Part shown: positions 1 to 9,954 of the stretch, piece after piece
Numbering within the stretch: the stretch's first letter is position 1
Layout: each line of letters begins with the position of its first letter
Notes under the pieces: generated by a model
Seen by the model: only the letters and a program-made list of their open reading frames with translations
The model's database searches: none
Told to the model about the DNA's origin: nothing
Assembly: GCA_964500515.1 (NCBI GenBank)
Contig: CAZCNE010000004.1
Location: 1 to 64,000 of the forward strand
DNA: 64,000 bases
Reading direction: 5' to 3'
Source: Altimarinus sp964500515
GTDB lineage: Bacteria > Patescibacteriota > Gracilibacteria > BD1-5 > UBA6164
Position numbers and translations under genes: made by a program

Positions 1-303
1 GCATTTTTTGCTCTAATATTTTTTTGAAAAATAAGCACTATTTCTCAATTACAAATCATACATTGGAGCTTTCTAATTTTGATAGTTTTTACATCTTGAG
101 CAATGGCTATGTTTTTATATTATTATTGATTAAAAAGGATTCCTGCTTCAAAAGCTACAATTTTTGAATTAGCTTGGCCTCTTTCTGCTATATTTTTTGA
201 TTATATATTTAATTGAAAACTATTAAGTCTAACTCAATTAATATTTTCTTGAATTTTAATTTACTGCTTTTTTGTAATAATAAAAGAAAAAAATAAAAAC
301 TAA
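1..303 (+). CDS. EamA/DMT-family transporter, C-terminal part
   Basis: Only the last 100 codons are in the window; the gene enters from the left edge. The reading frame holds three or four hydrophobic membrane segments. The stretch LKRIPASKATIFELAWPL matches the last helices of EamA (drug/metabolite transporter) proteins, where a small-residue helix follows a short basic loop. The protein is an inner-membrane transporter whose substrate cannot be predicted. It ends in TAA, overlapping the last bases of the convergent dcd gene by 4 bp, so the two genes are packed tail to tail. Confidence 0.65.
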
Positions 304-851
304 TTCTTACTTTTTTCTTTATAAGCTTCAAAATTTTCTTCTCAGTGTTTATACCTTCAAGTAGTTTTATAATTTTTTTCACAACTTGAACTCATCTTTG
401 AAAAAAGTATTTGAGCAATTTCCATACCTGGTCTTAAAATTATAGGAATTCTACTAAAATTTCATAATTCAAAAGTTACATTTAAAAAATGTCCTGGATT
501 TATTATTCAAGCTGTATTATGAACTACTAATCAAATTCTTGCTAAAGAACTTTTTCATCAAAGTTGAACTAAATAATAATCTGAGCCAAAATAATCTTTT
601 GACATACCAAGAACTGTTTCATTTGGATGAAGAATAAACTCCTCTCAATCTAAAATATTTATTTCTTCATATTCTGGCAATATCTTTTTTACTGGATCAA
701 TATAAGGAGTAGAATTTCATTTTACAACTAAAAATTTATTTCAAAGAAGTATGTCATAACTTGCTGGTTGAAGTCTAGATTCATCAAAATCAGAAATTAT
801 TATTTCTCATTTTTTTATTGATTTTTTTATATCTACATCTGACAAAAACAT
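300..851 (-). CDS. dcd: dCTP deaminase (Dcd)
   Basis: A 183-residue protein, near the usual length. dCTP deaminase turns dCTP into dUTP, the main route to dTTP precursors in many bacteria. The active-site block GKSSLARIGLVVHNTAG, followed by INPGH and TFEL, is present at about residues 105-140; the first glycine and others are encoded by TGA. The start is the only ATG that keeps the N-terminal FLSDVDIKK helix. Whether it is mono- or bifunctional (with dUTPase activity) cannot be told from the sequence. The product is a cytosolic trimer in known family members. Confidence 0.92.
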
Positions 852-919
852 AATTTTTGATTAAAAAATATTTTTATAATCTTATAAAATACTTTAAAAA
901 AATCAAATCAAAGTTTTTC

Positions 920-947
920 TTGCAATACTTTTTTTTGTAATTATATT
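920..947 (+). promoter_or_regulatory. Possible promoter for the comM-like gene
   Basis: A TTGCAA box is separated by 16 bp from TATATT, about 60 bp before the start codon, in the divergent gap between dcd and the comM-like gene. In DNA this A+T-rich such matches arise often by chance, so support is weak. Confidence 0.25.
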
Positions 948-1007
948 TAAGTAAAATTGAAAAACTATAATAAAAAAGAATTTTCCTTACTACTTATTAT
1001 TCTAAAT

Positions 1008-2531
1008 ATGTTTTCTCTTATCAAATCAATAGCTGTAAATTGATTATCTTCAACAATAATTGATGTAGAAGTTGATATAAACTTTTGAATGGTAAGTTTT
1101 ACGATTGTATGACTTCCTGATCAATGAGTTCAAGAAAGTAAAGAAAGAATACGAAGTGCTTTGAAATCAAGTTTATGTAAACTTCCTGCTTCAAGAATCA
1201 CTGTTAATCTAGCTCCTGCTGATATAAAAAAAGTTTGACCAAGTTTTGATTTAGCAATTGCAATAGGAATATTGAAAAGTGATGAAGTCATAATTGAAGA
1301 TAAATTGATAAAAGATTCTATTTTTTTATGAGAACTTGCTTTAGATGGAAAACTAAGAAAAGTATCGTGAATCTTACCAGCAACAATTTGAGCAAAAGAA
1401 AATGGATTTAAAAGAATATTTGTACCAAAAGAAAATATAAAAGAAGCTTCTATTGTAAATTGAATTGAAGTAATTTGAATTGAAAATTTGATAGATTTGA
1501 TTGATATATTGAATTTAAGAAAAGATTATGAGATAGCTCCAAAAATAGATATAAATTCTCTAAAAGAAGAAAAAATAGAAAAATATGATTTTTCTTATAT
1601 AATCGGACAAGAACATGCTAAAAGAGCTTTAATAATTTCAGCTTCAGGATGACACAATATAATTATGAATGGTCCTCCTTGATCTGGAAAAACAATGCTA
1701 GCTAAAGCTTTGAAATCAATACTTCCTGATTTAACTTTAGAAGAATCTATAGAAATTTCAAAAATTTATAGTATTTCTGGGCTTTTAGATGCTGAAAATC
1801 CTTTAATTGTAGAAAGACCTTTTAGAATAGTTCATCATACAGCAAGTAGTATAAGTATAATTTGATGATGAAGAAATGCTAAACCAGGAGAAATAAGCCT
1901 TGCTCATAAATGAGTTTTATTTTTTGATGAAGTTTTAGAATTTCAAAAGACAGTTTTAGAAGTTTTGAGACAACCTTTAGAAGACTGAAATATTACTATA
2001 AATAGAGTAAATTCTACTTTTACTTATCCTGCTAAATTTATGTTTGTATGAGCTATGAATCCTTGCCCCTGTTGATTTTTAACTGATACAAAAAAAGAAT
2101 GTAAATGTAGTATAAAAGATGTGGAAAGATATAGATCAAGATTATCTTGACCACTTCTTGATAGAATAGATATATTTATAGAAGTCCCAAGAGTTGAAAC
2201 TGAAAAATTCTGACAAAATTCTCAAAAATGAGAAACATCAAAAGAAATAAAGAAAAAAGTGGAAATTGCAAGGAATATGCAATTAAAAAGATTTTTTTGA
2301 ACAAAAATAACTTTTAATTCTGAAATGAGTTCAAAAGAAATAGAAAAATACTGTAAATTAAACCAAGAATCTGAAAACATATTGAAACAAGCTATAAATA
2401 ATCTTGATTTATCAGCCAGAACTTATTATAAAATACTTAAACTTTCAAGAACTATAGCAGATTTAGAAGAAAGTGAAAATATAGAAACTTCTCATTTACT
2501 TGAAGCTCTTTGATTTAGAAAAAAAGATTAA
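1008..2531 (+). CDS. comM: YifB/ComM-family Mg-chelatase-like AAA+ ATPase
   Basis: A 507-residue protein of the usual family length. Domains in order: an N-terminal Lon-protease-like ChlI fold (about 1-170, with FTIVGLPDQGVQESKERIRSA), an AAA+ Mg-chelatase domain with Walker A GPPGSGKT near residue 224 and Walker B LFFDEVLEF, and a C-terminal helical domain ending LSARTYYKILKLSRTIADLE. In Haemophilus and Vibrio, ComM is a helicase that promotes branch migration of incoming single-stranded DNA during natural transformation. Here it stands alone behind its own intergenic gap. The many pilin genes in this window fit a DNA-uptake role, but that is inference. Confidence 0.93.
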
Positions 2532-2624
2532 ATATATTAAAAATTCTTTCATTTATTCAAGTTTAATTTAAATACTTACTTTCAAATTAATAATACTGTA
2601 ATACATTATTAACAATTTATTTTT

Positions 2625-2705
2625 ATGAAAAATTTACTAAAAGTGTTTCGTTTTCCAGATTTTTTTGAAACTAATAATTATGATTTATATAAAATATTAA
2701 ATTAG
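2625..2705 (+). CDS. Possible 26-residue small protein
   Basis: A short frame with an ATG in the same TTTTATG context as many genes here, starting MKNLLKVFRFPDFFE and followed 30 bp later by a good terminator hairpin. No family is recognised. It could equally be a small untranslated RNA or nothing; the only support is start context plus terminator. Confidence 0.2.
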   Translation: MKNLLKVFRFPDFFETNNYDLYKILN

Positions 2706-2734
2706 AAAACTTGTAATTGGAATTAAGTTTATTT

Positions 2735-2766
2735 TAAAAATTCTCTATTTTAAGAGAATTTTTTTG
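2735..2766 (+). terminator. Rho-independent terminator
   Basis: An 11-bp A+T-rich stem (AAAAATTCTCT paired with AGAGAATTTTT), 6-base loop, then a T run. It closes the comM-like transcript and the possible small ORF. Confidence 0.75.
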
Positions 2767-2818
2767 ATTTTTTATATTTTATTTTTATAATAAATTTATC
2801 TAGCTCTTAAATTAATTT

Positions 2819-3403
2819 ATGAAAACCATTATTTTTGATTTTGATTGAGTAATTCATGATTCTTGAGAATTTCATAGAAAAAGTATATATGATTTTTTTG
2901 GTATTGAATTAAGTCCTCAAGAATATAAAGATGTACATAATTGAAACTTTTTTATTAATGTAAATAAATTATTTTGAGTAGATTGGGAAAAATATAGAGA
3001 TTTTGTTTATGAAGATTTTATAAACTTAAAAATTGATAAAAATATAAAAAAGACTCTTGAAATTTTAAGTAAAAAATCTGATTTACATATAGTTAGTTCA
3101 TGATGAAGACAAAATATACAAGATTATTTAAAAAATAACTGAGCTTTACAATATTTTAAAGAAATTTTGTGACTTGAACATGCAAAATCAAAAGTAGATA
3201 AATTTAATTATCTTATAGAAAAATATAATTTAAAAAAAGATGAAATTATTTTTGTAACTGATACTCTTTGAGATATACTTGAAGCAAATGAGATTGGTTT
3301 AAAAACTATTTGAGTAGATTTCTGATATCATGATAAAAAAACTCTTTCAAAATGAAATCCTTTTAAAATAATTTCTCATTTTAAAGAACTTTTAGAAATT
3401 TAA
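2819..3403 (+). CDS. HAD-superfamily hydrolase (phosphoglycolate phosphatase-like)
   Basis: A 194-residue protein. HAD motif I is FDFDGVIHDS at residues 5-14 (nucleophile and acid/base aspartates), motif II is HIVSSGG near residue 100, and motif IV is FVTDTLGDILEA near 152. A helical cap lies between motifs I and II, as in subfamily I phosphatases such as Gph. The substrate cannot be assigned. The Nudix gene begins 9 bp downstream, so both are probably co-transcribed as a small house-cleaning phosphohydrolase pair. Confidence 0.85.
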
Positions 3404-3412
3404 TAAATTTTT

Positions 3413-3831
3413 ATGAAAAAATGAATTGATTATATATGAGTTTGATGCTGAGCTGTTATACTAAATGAAAACAATCAAGTACTCTTGATGAAAAGAAACC
3501 AAAATTGTAGAAACAAATCTTGATGGTGGACTATTCCTTGATGATGAGTTGAATTTTGAGAAACTTTTGAAACTGCAATAATTAGAGAAATAAAAGAAGA
3601 AATTTGACTGGACATTGAAGTTGTAAAACTATTAGCTTTATCTGATGATATAATGCCTGAAGAAAATCAACATTGGATAACTCCTCAGTATTTGTGTAAA
3701 GTAATTTGATGAAAGTTAGAAAATTGTGAAGAAAATAAAGTGATACTTTGGAATGGTTTTCTCTAGATAATCTTCCAGAAAAATTAACTCTACCAACTAT
3801 TAATTGAATAAATGGTTTAAAAAAGTTTTAA
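3413..3831 (+). CDS. Nudix hydrolase, frameshifted near the C terminus
   Basis: The frame from 3413 carries a complete Nudix box (GGGVEFGETFETAIIREIKE then EIGL), preceded by RNQNCRNKSGWWTIPGG, so it belongs to the ADP-ribose / 8-oxo-dGTP type of Nudix enzymes that split nucleoside diphosphate compounds. At about 3740 the frame runs to a TAG after WNGFL, while the expected family ending (EWFSLDNLP, then a short helix to TAA at 3829-3831) continues in the next frame. One missing base, most simply an A in AATAAAG, restores one 139-residue protein. The catalytic box lies before the break. It may be a sequencing error or a recent mutation. Confidence 0.75.
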
Positions 3832-3884
3832 TCTAAAATTTATTTTTATTCTTTTTAACTTTTACTCTTTTCTACTTTTTTCAT

Positions 3885-4868
3885 ATGAAAATATTTAAAA
3901 TTACTGAAAATGATGCAAATCAAAGACTTGATAAGTTTTTAAAAAAACTATTTCCAAATGCTACAAGGTGATTAATTTATAAATTTAATAGAAAATGAAA
4001 AGTTAAAATCAATGGTAAAAAAGAAGATAATGAATATAAATTACAAATTTGAGATGAAGTAAAAATATTTATAAAAGATGAGGACTTTATAGTCCTAAAA
4101 TCAACACCGGTGTTGAAAAATAATAATATTGAAAAAAAACTTAACAAAAATGATATAGTTTTTGAAGATTGAAATATTCTTGTTATAAATAAAAATCCCT
4201 GAATAAATGTACATCCTTGAAATCATAAAACAAAAGAAATTTCTCTCATAGAACAAGTTCATGATTATCTTTGAAATAAACTAAATTCTCTTACTTTTAA
4301 GCCAAGTTTGGTTCATAGAATTGATAGAGATACTTCTTGAATTGTTCTTATTGCTAAAAAGAAAGAAATTCTTACAAAACTAGTAAATGATTTTAAAAAT
4401 CATAAAAATATAAAAAAGATTTATCTAAGTTTAGTTTCTTGAATATTAGAAAAAAAAGATTGAATTATAGATAAAAAACTTGAAAGAGTTGAAAATGCAA
4501 AAAATGAAAATAAAGTTCAAATTTCAAATTCAGGACAAAATGCAATAACTCTTTACAAAGTAATTGATGAGTTTAAATACAAAAATGAAGTTTTTTCTTT
4601 ACTTGAAATTGAAATAAAAACTTGAAGAATGCATCAAATAAGAGTTCATTTATCAAGTATATGAAATCCGATAATTTGAGATAAAACTTATGGAAATAAA
4701 TCTCTGAACCATTATCTTGAAAAAGAATTATGAGTAAAAAGACAATTTTTACATGCATCAAAAATAGAATTTACAAATTATCAAACTTGAAAAAAAATAA
4801 GTCTAGAAGCAAGATTAAAAGAAGATATGAAAGATTTTTTAGAAAAAGTGAAAAAATTTGCAATTTAA
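3885..4868 (+). CDS. RluA-family pseudouridine synthase (RluC/RluD-like)
   Basis: A 327-residue enzyme that isomerises uridine to pseudouridine in rRNA (or tRNA). An S4 RNA-binding domain occupies about residues 1-80 (ANQRLDKFLKKLFPN). The catalytic domain has VHRIDRDTSGIVLIAK with the active-site aspartate near residue 147, then LEIEIKTGRMHQIRVHLSSI and IIGDKTYG. Length and domain order match RluC/RluD, the large-subunit rRNA enzymes, but the target uridines cannot be read from sequence. The gene starts about 50 bp after the Nudix gene. Confidence 0.9.
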
Positions 4869-4922
4869 TACATTTATAAATATAATGAACTCATCAAAAA
4901 AATAATATTTAAATAAAAATAT

Positions 4923-5273
4923 ATAAAAAAATTATTTTATAGTGCTTTATGATTATCATTAATTTGATTAAATTTTGTAAATGCTATTGATGTATGAGAA
5001 AATAAAGTAAATCCTGGATTAGTGTGAGACCCAAGAACTGCAGACGAAGCATGACAAAGCATAATTACTAACGCAATTAGATTTTTATACTTAATTGCAG
5101 TTATTTATGCATTATGGTGAGGATTTTTAATGCTTACAGCTTGATGAAAAGAAGAACAAATGAAAAAGTGAAGAACAGTTATAATTCAAGCATTAATCGG
5201 ATTAGTAGTTATATGGCTTGCTAATTCTATAGTAGGGTTTGTAGTAAACAATTTACTTAGTTGAGCAAATTAA
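4923..5273 (+). CDS. Type IV secretion pilin-like membrane protein, paralog 1 (non-AUG start)
   Basis: A 116-residue protein with a signal peptide (KKLFYSALGLSLIGLNFVNA) and two membrane helices around a conserved TAGGKEEQMKKGRTVIIQA hairpin. This pattern fits the T4SS pilin / VirB2-TrbC type. Two paralogs occur at 48.05 and 51.66 kb. No ATG, GTG or TTG lies in frame before the signal peptide; an in-frame TAA is just upstream, so the natural start is the ATA at 4923. This is either an unusual AUA initiation codon or a sequence error. A strong terminator follows immediately. Confidence 0.7.
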
Positions 5274-5280
5274 ATTAAAA

Positions 5281-5310
5281 AAAGATTTAGTTAAAAAACT
5301 AAATCTTTTT
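5281..5310. terminator. Bidirectional terminator
   Basis: AAAGATTTAGTT pairs perfectly with AACTAAATCTTT across a 4-base loop, with T runs in both directions. It separates the pilin-like gene from the convergent def gene and includes the last codons of def. Confidence 0.85.
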
Positions 5311-5785
5311 GTTTCTTTTCAACTTTATCAATAAACAAAACTCAATCAAGATGATCAATTTCATGCTGAATTATACGAGCAGGAAGTCATTTAAAATACA
5401 AAACTTGTTCTTTTTTACTTTCATCTATAAAAGATAATTTTATATCTTTTGACCTAACTACACTTCATCTTTCTCAAGGAACAGAAAGACATCATTCTTT
5501 TTCAATGCAAGTTTCACTAGATTTTTCCAAAATTTTTGGATTTATCATCAAAATAGTTGGAAATCCTTCATCTTCCCAATCTCTTAATAAACTTACAACA
5601 ATTAATCTCTTACTTTCTCAAATTTGTGGTGCAGCTAGTCAAACTCATCAATGCTTTGGCTTTTTTATATATTTTATCATTTCTTTTCCTAGTTTAATAT
5701 ATTTATTAAACTCGTCTTTTTTTATTTCTTCACTTACTTTTCTAAGTATTTTATTATTTATTCAAGTTTGAATTTTTAATTTCAT
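5291..5785 (-). CDS. def: Peptide deformylase
   Basis: A 164-residue metalloenzyme that removes the formyl group from the N terminus of new proteins at the ribosome. All three signature motifs are present: GVGLAAPQIG near residue 47, EGCLSVPG near 97 (metal-binding Cys) and QHEIDHLDG near 140 (HExxH). Some of the glycines are TGA codons. The gene faces the pilin-like gene and shares its terminator. Confidence 0.95.
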
Positions 5786-5965
5786 TTTTAAATATTATTT
5801 ATCAAATTTTTAGTATAAAACAACACAAATATCTATTATTTATTATATCATAAAAATAATATTTTCAAAACTTTTAAACCTAGTTTAATAATTATTTTTA
5901 TAAAATTTCTCTTGACTTTTATATATTTTATTTATAATATATTAAATTAGTTTTTATATATTTTT

Positions 5966-6409
5966 ATGAACAAACCAAATAAAAAAGAAACTGTTTGACT
6001 ACTAACTATGGCTTGAATTTGATGAGTTGCATATTATAATTATCCAAATGTAATAAATAGTGCTCTTGTTTCAGTAAAAGATAAAATTTTTGAAACAATT
6101 TTAACAACTTGAAATTTTACAAAAGATATAGTTTGAACTATTTGAAAAAATACTCCTATTTCATCTGATTTTATTGATATATGACTATGACTTTGATCTT
6201 GAGCTTTTTTATGATATTCTTTAGCAAATGCTATAGAAAAAGACAGTAAAATGTTAAAAGTTATCTGAAGTCTAACTTGATGATTTTTGTGATATTGACT
6301 TTCTTTAACTAACCCTTGAGCATATATAATTTGAGCAGCGACTCTTTGATTATGAGTAAAAACATCAAAAGCTGTCTGGAATAAATATAAAAATAAGAAT
6401 AAAAAATAA
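5966..6409 (+). CDS. Glycine-rich membrane protein of unknown function
   Basis: A 147-residue protein not recognised as a known family. It has about four hydrophobic, glycine-rich segments (for example near residues 10-27, 70-90, 98-115 and 118-132) with small-residue spacing that could pack as glycine-zipper helices, and a lysine-rich tail. Nearly all of its glycines are TGA. The stop overlaps the start of the next gene (TAATG), which implies translational coupling and a shared role with that membrane protein. Confidence 0.7.
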
Positions 6410-7071
6410 TGATTGAAGCAAATAAAAAAAATTCTGAACAAAATAATTTTGAGATTTCTCAAGTAAAAAATACAAGAACAAATGTAAAAAATTCAGTTTT
6501 TGCATTGATTTTTTATTCAATAGAACTTACTAGTAATTTTTGTGTACCTATAGCATGATTTAGTTCTTTTACTTCTGATGATAGTAGTTTTATTTGAAAA
6601 ATAGAAGATGGGATAAATTTTCCAAAACATTTTTTAGAATTTTCTGCTCGTCAAATCGAAAATAAACTTATGATTGAAGAAATGATTCAATTAACAGAAA
6701 AATACAAGCCAAATTATGAAGAGTTAGTTAATATAATAAAAAATGAACAAAATTTTACTAAATATCCTTATATATTTAAATGGTTTGAAAATTTATCAAA
6801 AATTCCTTGACTTGAACAAGATCTTGATATTACAAAAAAAGATACATTAATAATTTTAAAAAATGAACTTAACCAATTAAATCTACTAAATCAAGCAAAA
6901 ATAAATTATAATAATGAAAAATTTGAAACAATAAGTGCAAGTATTGCTTCCATTTTATTATTTTTTATAATTAAATTTCTTGCAAAAACTTGAAGATTAA
7001 AAGATAATGATTGATTATCTGATAAAATAAGAAAAATTATATATAGAAAACTTACAAATAAAAAAAGCTAG
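6409..7071 (+). CDS. Membrane protein with large soluble loop, unknown function
   Basis: A 220-residue protein with no recognised family. One hydrophobic helix lies near residues 28-48 (FALIFYSIELTSNFCVPIAG) and a second near 185-202 (ISASIASILLFFIIKFLA), enclosing about 130 mostly polar, helical residues; the tail is basic. It is coupled to the upstream glycine-rich membrane gene by a TAATG overlap, so the two may form a complex. The transcript ends in a strong palindromic terminator shared with clpB. Confidence 0.7.
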
Positions 7072-7090
7072 AAAATTTTCTAGCTTTTTT
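7061..7090. terminator. Bidirectional terminator
   Basis: A perfect palindrome (AAAAAAGCTAGAAA and its complement) with A and T runs on each side. It lies between two convergent genes and contains the stop codons of both. Confidence 0.85.
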
Positions 7091-9671
7091 TTGAAACTTT
7101 TAATTTTCATTTATCTATACTTAATTCTATTTTATCTCAAGAATCTACTTCTCATCTAAGTATAAAATTTGAAAGCTCATTTAAAACTACATTTGTAATT
7201 GTTCTTCTCATAGGTCTTGCTCAAAATTCCCTATCATAACCAATTTCCATAAGATAATCTTTTAATTTTTTATCAAAACTTACTTTTATTTGCCTTTCTT
7301 CAAGAAGCTTAGAAATATCGGATAATTGTAAATCAACAATTTTTGTAAGCATATGTTTATCAAGAGATTTAAAAACTATTATATCATCAATTCTATTTAT
7401 AAATTCTGGTCTAAAATGATTTTTTAATTCATTAAATACTTCTTTATTTATCTCGTCATAAGATTTATCTTTTTCAAGCATTTCTTGAATTTTATGACTT
7501 CAAATATTACTTGTCAAAATTATAATAGTATTTTTAAAATCAATTGTTTTCCCTTTACTATCAGTTAGCCTTCAATCATCAAGAACTTGTAAAAGTGTAT
7601 TAAATATATCCCCGTGAGCTTTTTCTACTTCATCAAAAAGTATAACTGAAAAAGGTTTTCTTCTAACAGCTTCTGTCAATTGTCATCATTCTTCATAACC
7701 TACATATCCTGGAGGAGCTCAAATAAGTCTTTGAACAGAAAATTTTTCCATATATTCACTCATATCAATCCTTATAAAAGCATCTCTAGAATTAAACAAA
7801 GTGTAAGCTAACGCTTTTGCGGTTTCAGTTTTACCAACTCACGTCGGTCATAAAAATAGGAAACTTCAAATTGGCCTTGATCAAGATTGAAGTCAAGCTC
7901 TTGATCTTCTTATAGCATTTGAAATAGATTCCAAAGCCTTATCTTGTCAAATAACTATTTTTTTCAAAGTTTCTTCAAGATTTAATAACTTTTCTTTTTC
8001 ACTTTCAACTAATTTTGTTACTGGAATTTGTGTCCATTTAGATACTATTTCAGCTATATCTTCTCAAGATACATAATCTTTTAAATATGATTTTCAAGAA
8101 TCTTTTATCTTTTCAAGCTTTTCATCAATTTCTTGTATTTCTTTTTCTAAAGAAGGAATTTCTGCATAATTAATCTTTGCAACTTCACTATAATTTGCTT
8201 CTCTTTCATATGATTTTGCTTTTTCTTTCAATAAATCAATTTGTTCTCTTATAGATTTGGATTTAATAATATAATCTTTTTCTTTTTTCCAACTTAACTC
8301 TAAACTCTTGTATTCTTCCTTTTTTGATGCAATTTCATGTTTAAGTTTTTCAAGTACTTCTTTTGAAGTATTTTTTTCTTGATTTTTAGCTTCTAGTTCT
8401 ATTTCTAAATTTCTTATTTTTTTCTCTAAAATATCTAAATCTACAGGTTTTGAAATAGTTTTTAGCTTTACAGAAGCCATTGCTTCATCGATTAAGTCAA
8501 TTGCTTTATCTGGTAATTTCCTATCAGGAATATATTTTATACTAAGTTCAACAGCTTGAACTATCGCACTATCATTTATTTTTATACCATGATGAGTTTC
8601 GTATTTATCTTTGATTCACCTAAGAATTGCCAAAGTATCTTCTAAACTAGGTTCATCAACAATAACTGCAGCAAATCTTCTTTCTAAAGCCGCATCTTTT
8701 TCTATATATTTTCTGTATTCATTTATTGTAGTTGCTCAAATCATATGCAATGCTCATCTTGCTAAACTTGGTTTAAGTAAATTTCAAGCATCAGCTTGTC
8801 CTTCTGCAGCTCAAGCTCATACAATTGTATGAAGTTCATCTATAAATAAAATTATATTTCAATTTGATTTTTCTACTTCTTTAATTACGGATTTTAGCCT
8901 TTCTTCAAATTCTCATCTATACTTTGCTCAAGCAAGTAGTGATCACATATCCAAAGATACAATTCTTTTGTGAAGTAAATTATCAGGAACATCTTTTTCT
9001 ACTATTTTTCTTGCAATTCATTCAATAATTGCAGTTTTTCAAACTCAAGGATCTCAAATTAAAACTGGATTATTTTTTGTTCTTCTTGAAAGAATCTGTA
9101 AAGTTCTTCTTATTTCTTCTTCTCTTCAAATAACCGGATCAATTTTTCAATTTCTAGCTAATTCCACTAAATCAATTCAATATTTTTTTAAAGTATTTAA
9201 GTTATTTTCTCAATCTTGAGTAGTTATTTTTTCTCAGTTTCTAAAATTTTCTATAGTTTTTTCTACTTCATCATAAGTTATCCCAAAAGTTTTGAGAATT
9301 TCTTTTAATTTTTCTCCTGAATTTTTAATCATAGAAAGTAAAAGATGTTCTTCTGTTATAAATTCATCTTTGTTTTTTGAGGAAATATTTTCAGCATCAA
9401 GAAAAACTTGATTTAGTTCAGAACTTAAGTTTAAGTTGTAGTTTCATGAAAGTTTTGGTAAAGAATTTATTTCTTTCAAAATACTAGCTTTTAAAACAAG
9501 CAAATCAATTCATAATTCTATCAAAATTTCTTTTACTATACTATCTGTTGATTCAAGCATAGAAAAAAGTAAATGCAAACTTGTAATTTCAGGATTTTTA
9601 TTTCTATTTGCTAAATCTTGAGATTCTTGAATCCTAGAACTAGCATTTATTGTAAATTTTTCGATATTCAT
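7080..9671 (-). CDS. clpB: ClpB disaggregase chaperone
   Basis: An 863-residue Hsp100 ATPase of full ClpB length that pulls proteins out of aggregates together with DnaK. Order: N domain (1-145), first AAA+ module with Walker A GDPGVGKT near residue 208 and FIDELHTIVGAG, a complete coiled-coil M domain (about 400-530, rich in E/K heptads) which distinguishes ClpB from ClpA/ClpC, second AAA+ module with GPTGVGKT near 610, pore motif GAPPGYVGYEEGG and Walker B ILFDEVEKAH, and a D2-small domain ending FGARPMRRTI. A CIRCE-like inverted repeat lies about 75 bp before the start, suggesting HrcA control. Confidence 0.97.
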
Positions 9672-9746
9672 TTTTTTAGATTAAAAAATTAAAATATTAA
9701 CAAATTAACATATTTAGTATGGTAATATAATTTATTAATTCATATT

Positions 9747-9773
9747 TTAGCACATAATTATTATATGTGCTAA
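9747..9773. promoter_or_regulatory. CIRCE-like operator upstream of clpB
   Basis: TTAGCACAT, nine bases, then ATGTGCTAA: a perfect 9-bp inverted repeat with the spacing of the CIRCE element (TTAGCACTC-N9-GAGTGCTAA), matching the consensus at seven bases in each arm. CIRCE is the operator of the heat-shock repressor HrcA. Its place before a chaperone gene supports the call; hrcA itself is not in the window. Confidence 0.7.
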
Positions 9774-9812
9774 TAAGTAAAAAGTCAAAAGATTTTTAAG
9801 TATTTTTCTTTA

Positions 9813-9839
9813 TTGACTTTTTATGAATTTACTTATAAT
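9813..9839 (+). promoter_or_regulatory. Possible promoter for the Mom-like cassette
   Basis: TTGACT, 15 bases, TATAAT, upstream of the four-gene cassette. The -35 and -10 words are near perfect but the spacer is short. The TTGACTTTTT is also the right arm of a 10-bp inverted repeat whose left arm (AAAAAGTCAA) lies near 9778-9787, so the site may bind a regulator or form a hairpin. Confidence 0.35.
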
Positions 9840-9954
9840 AAGATAGGTTTATAATTTACAATTGAAATTAAAAGATTTTTGTTCTATATAACACTTTTAA
9901 AAAAAGAAAAAAATGAGAGTATAATAATATATTTATTTTATAAAAAATATTTCA

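Noticed and set aside
9672..9954. Small gene between clpB and the Mom-like gene
   Set aside because: Only operator and promoter-like elements were found; the frames are short and lack motifs.
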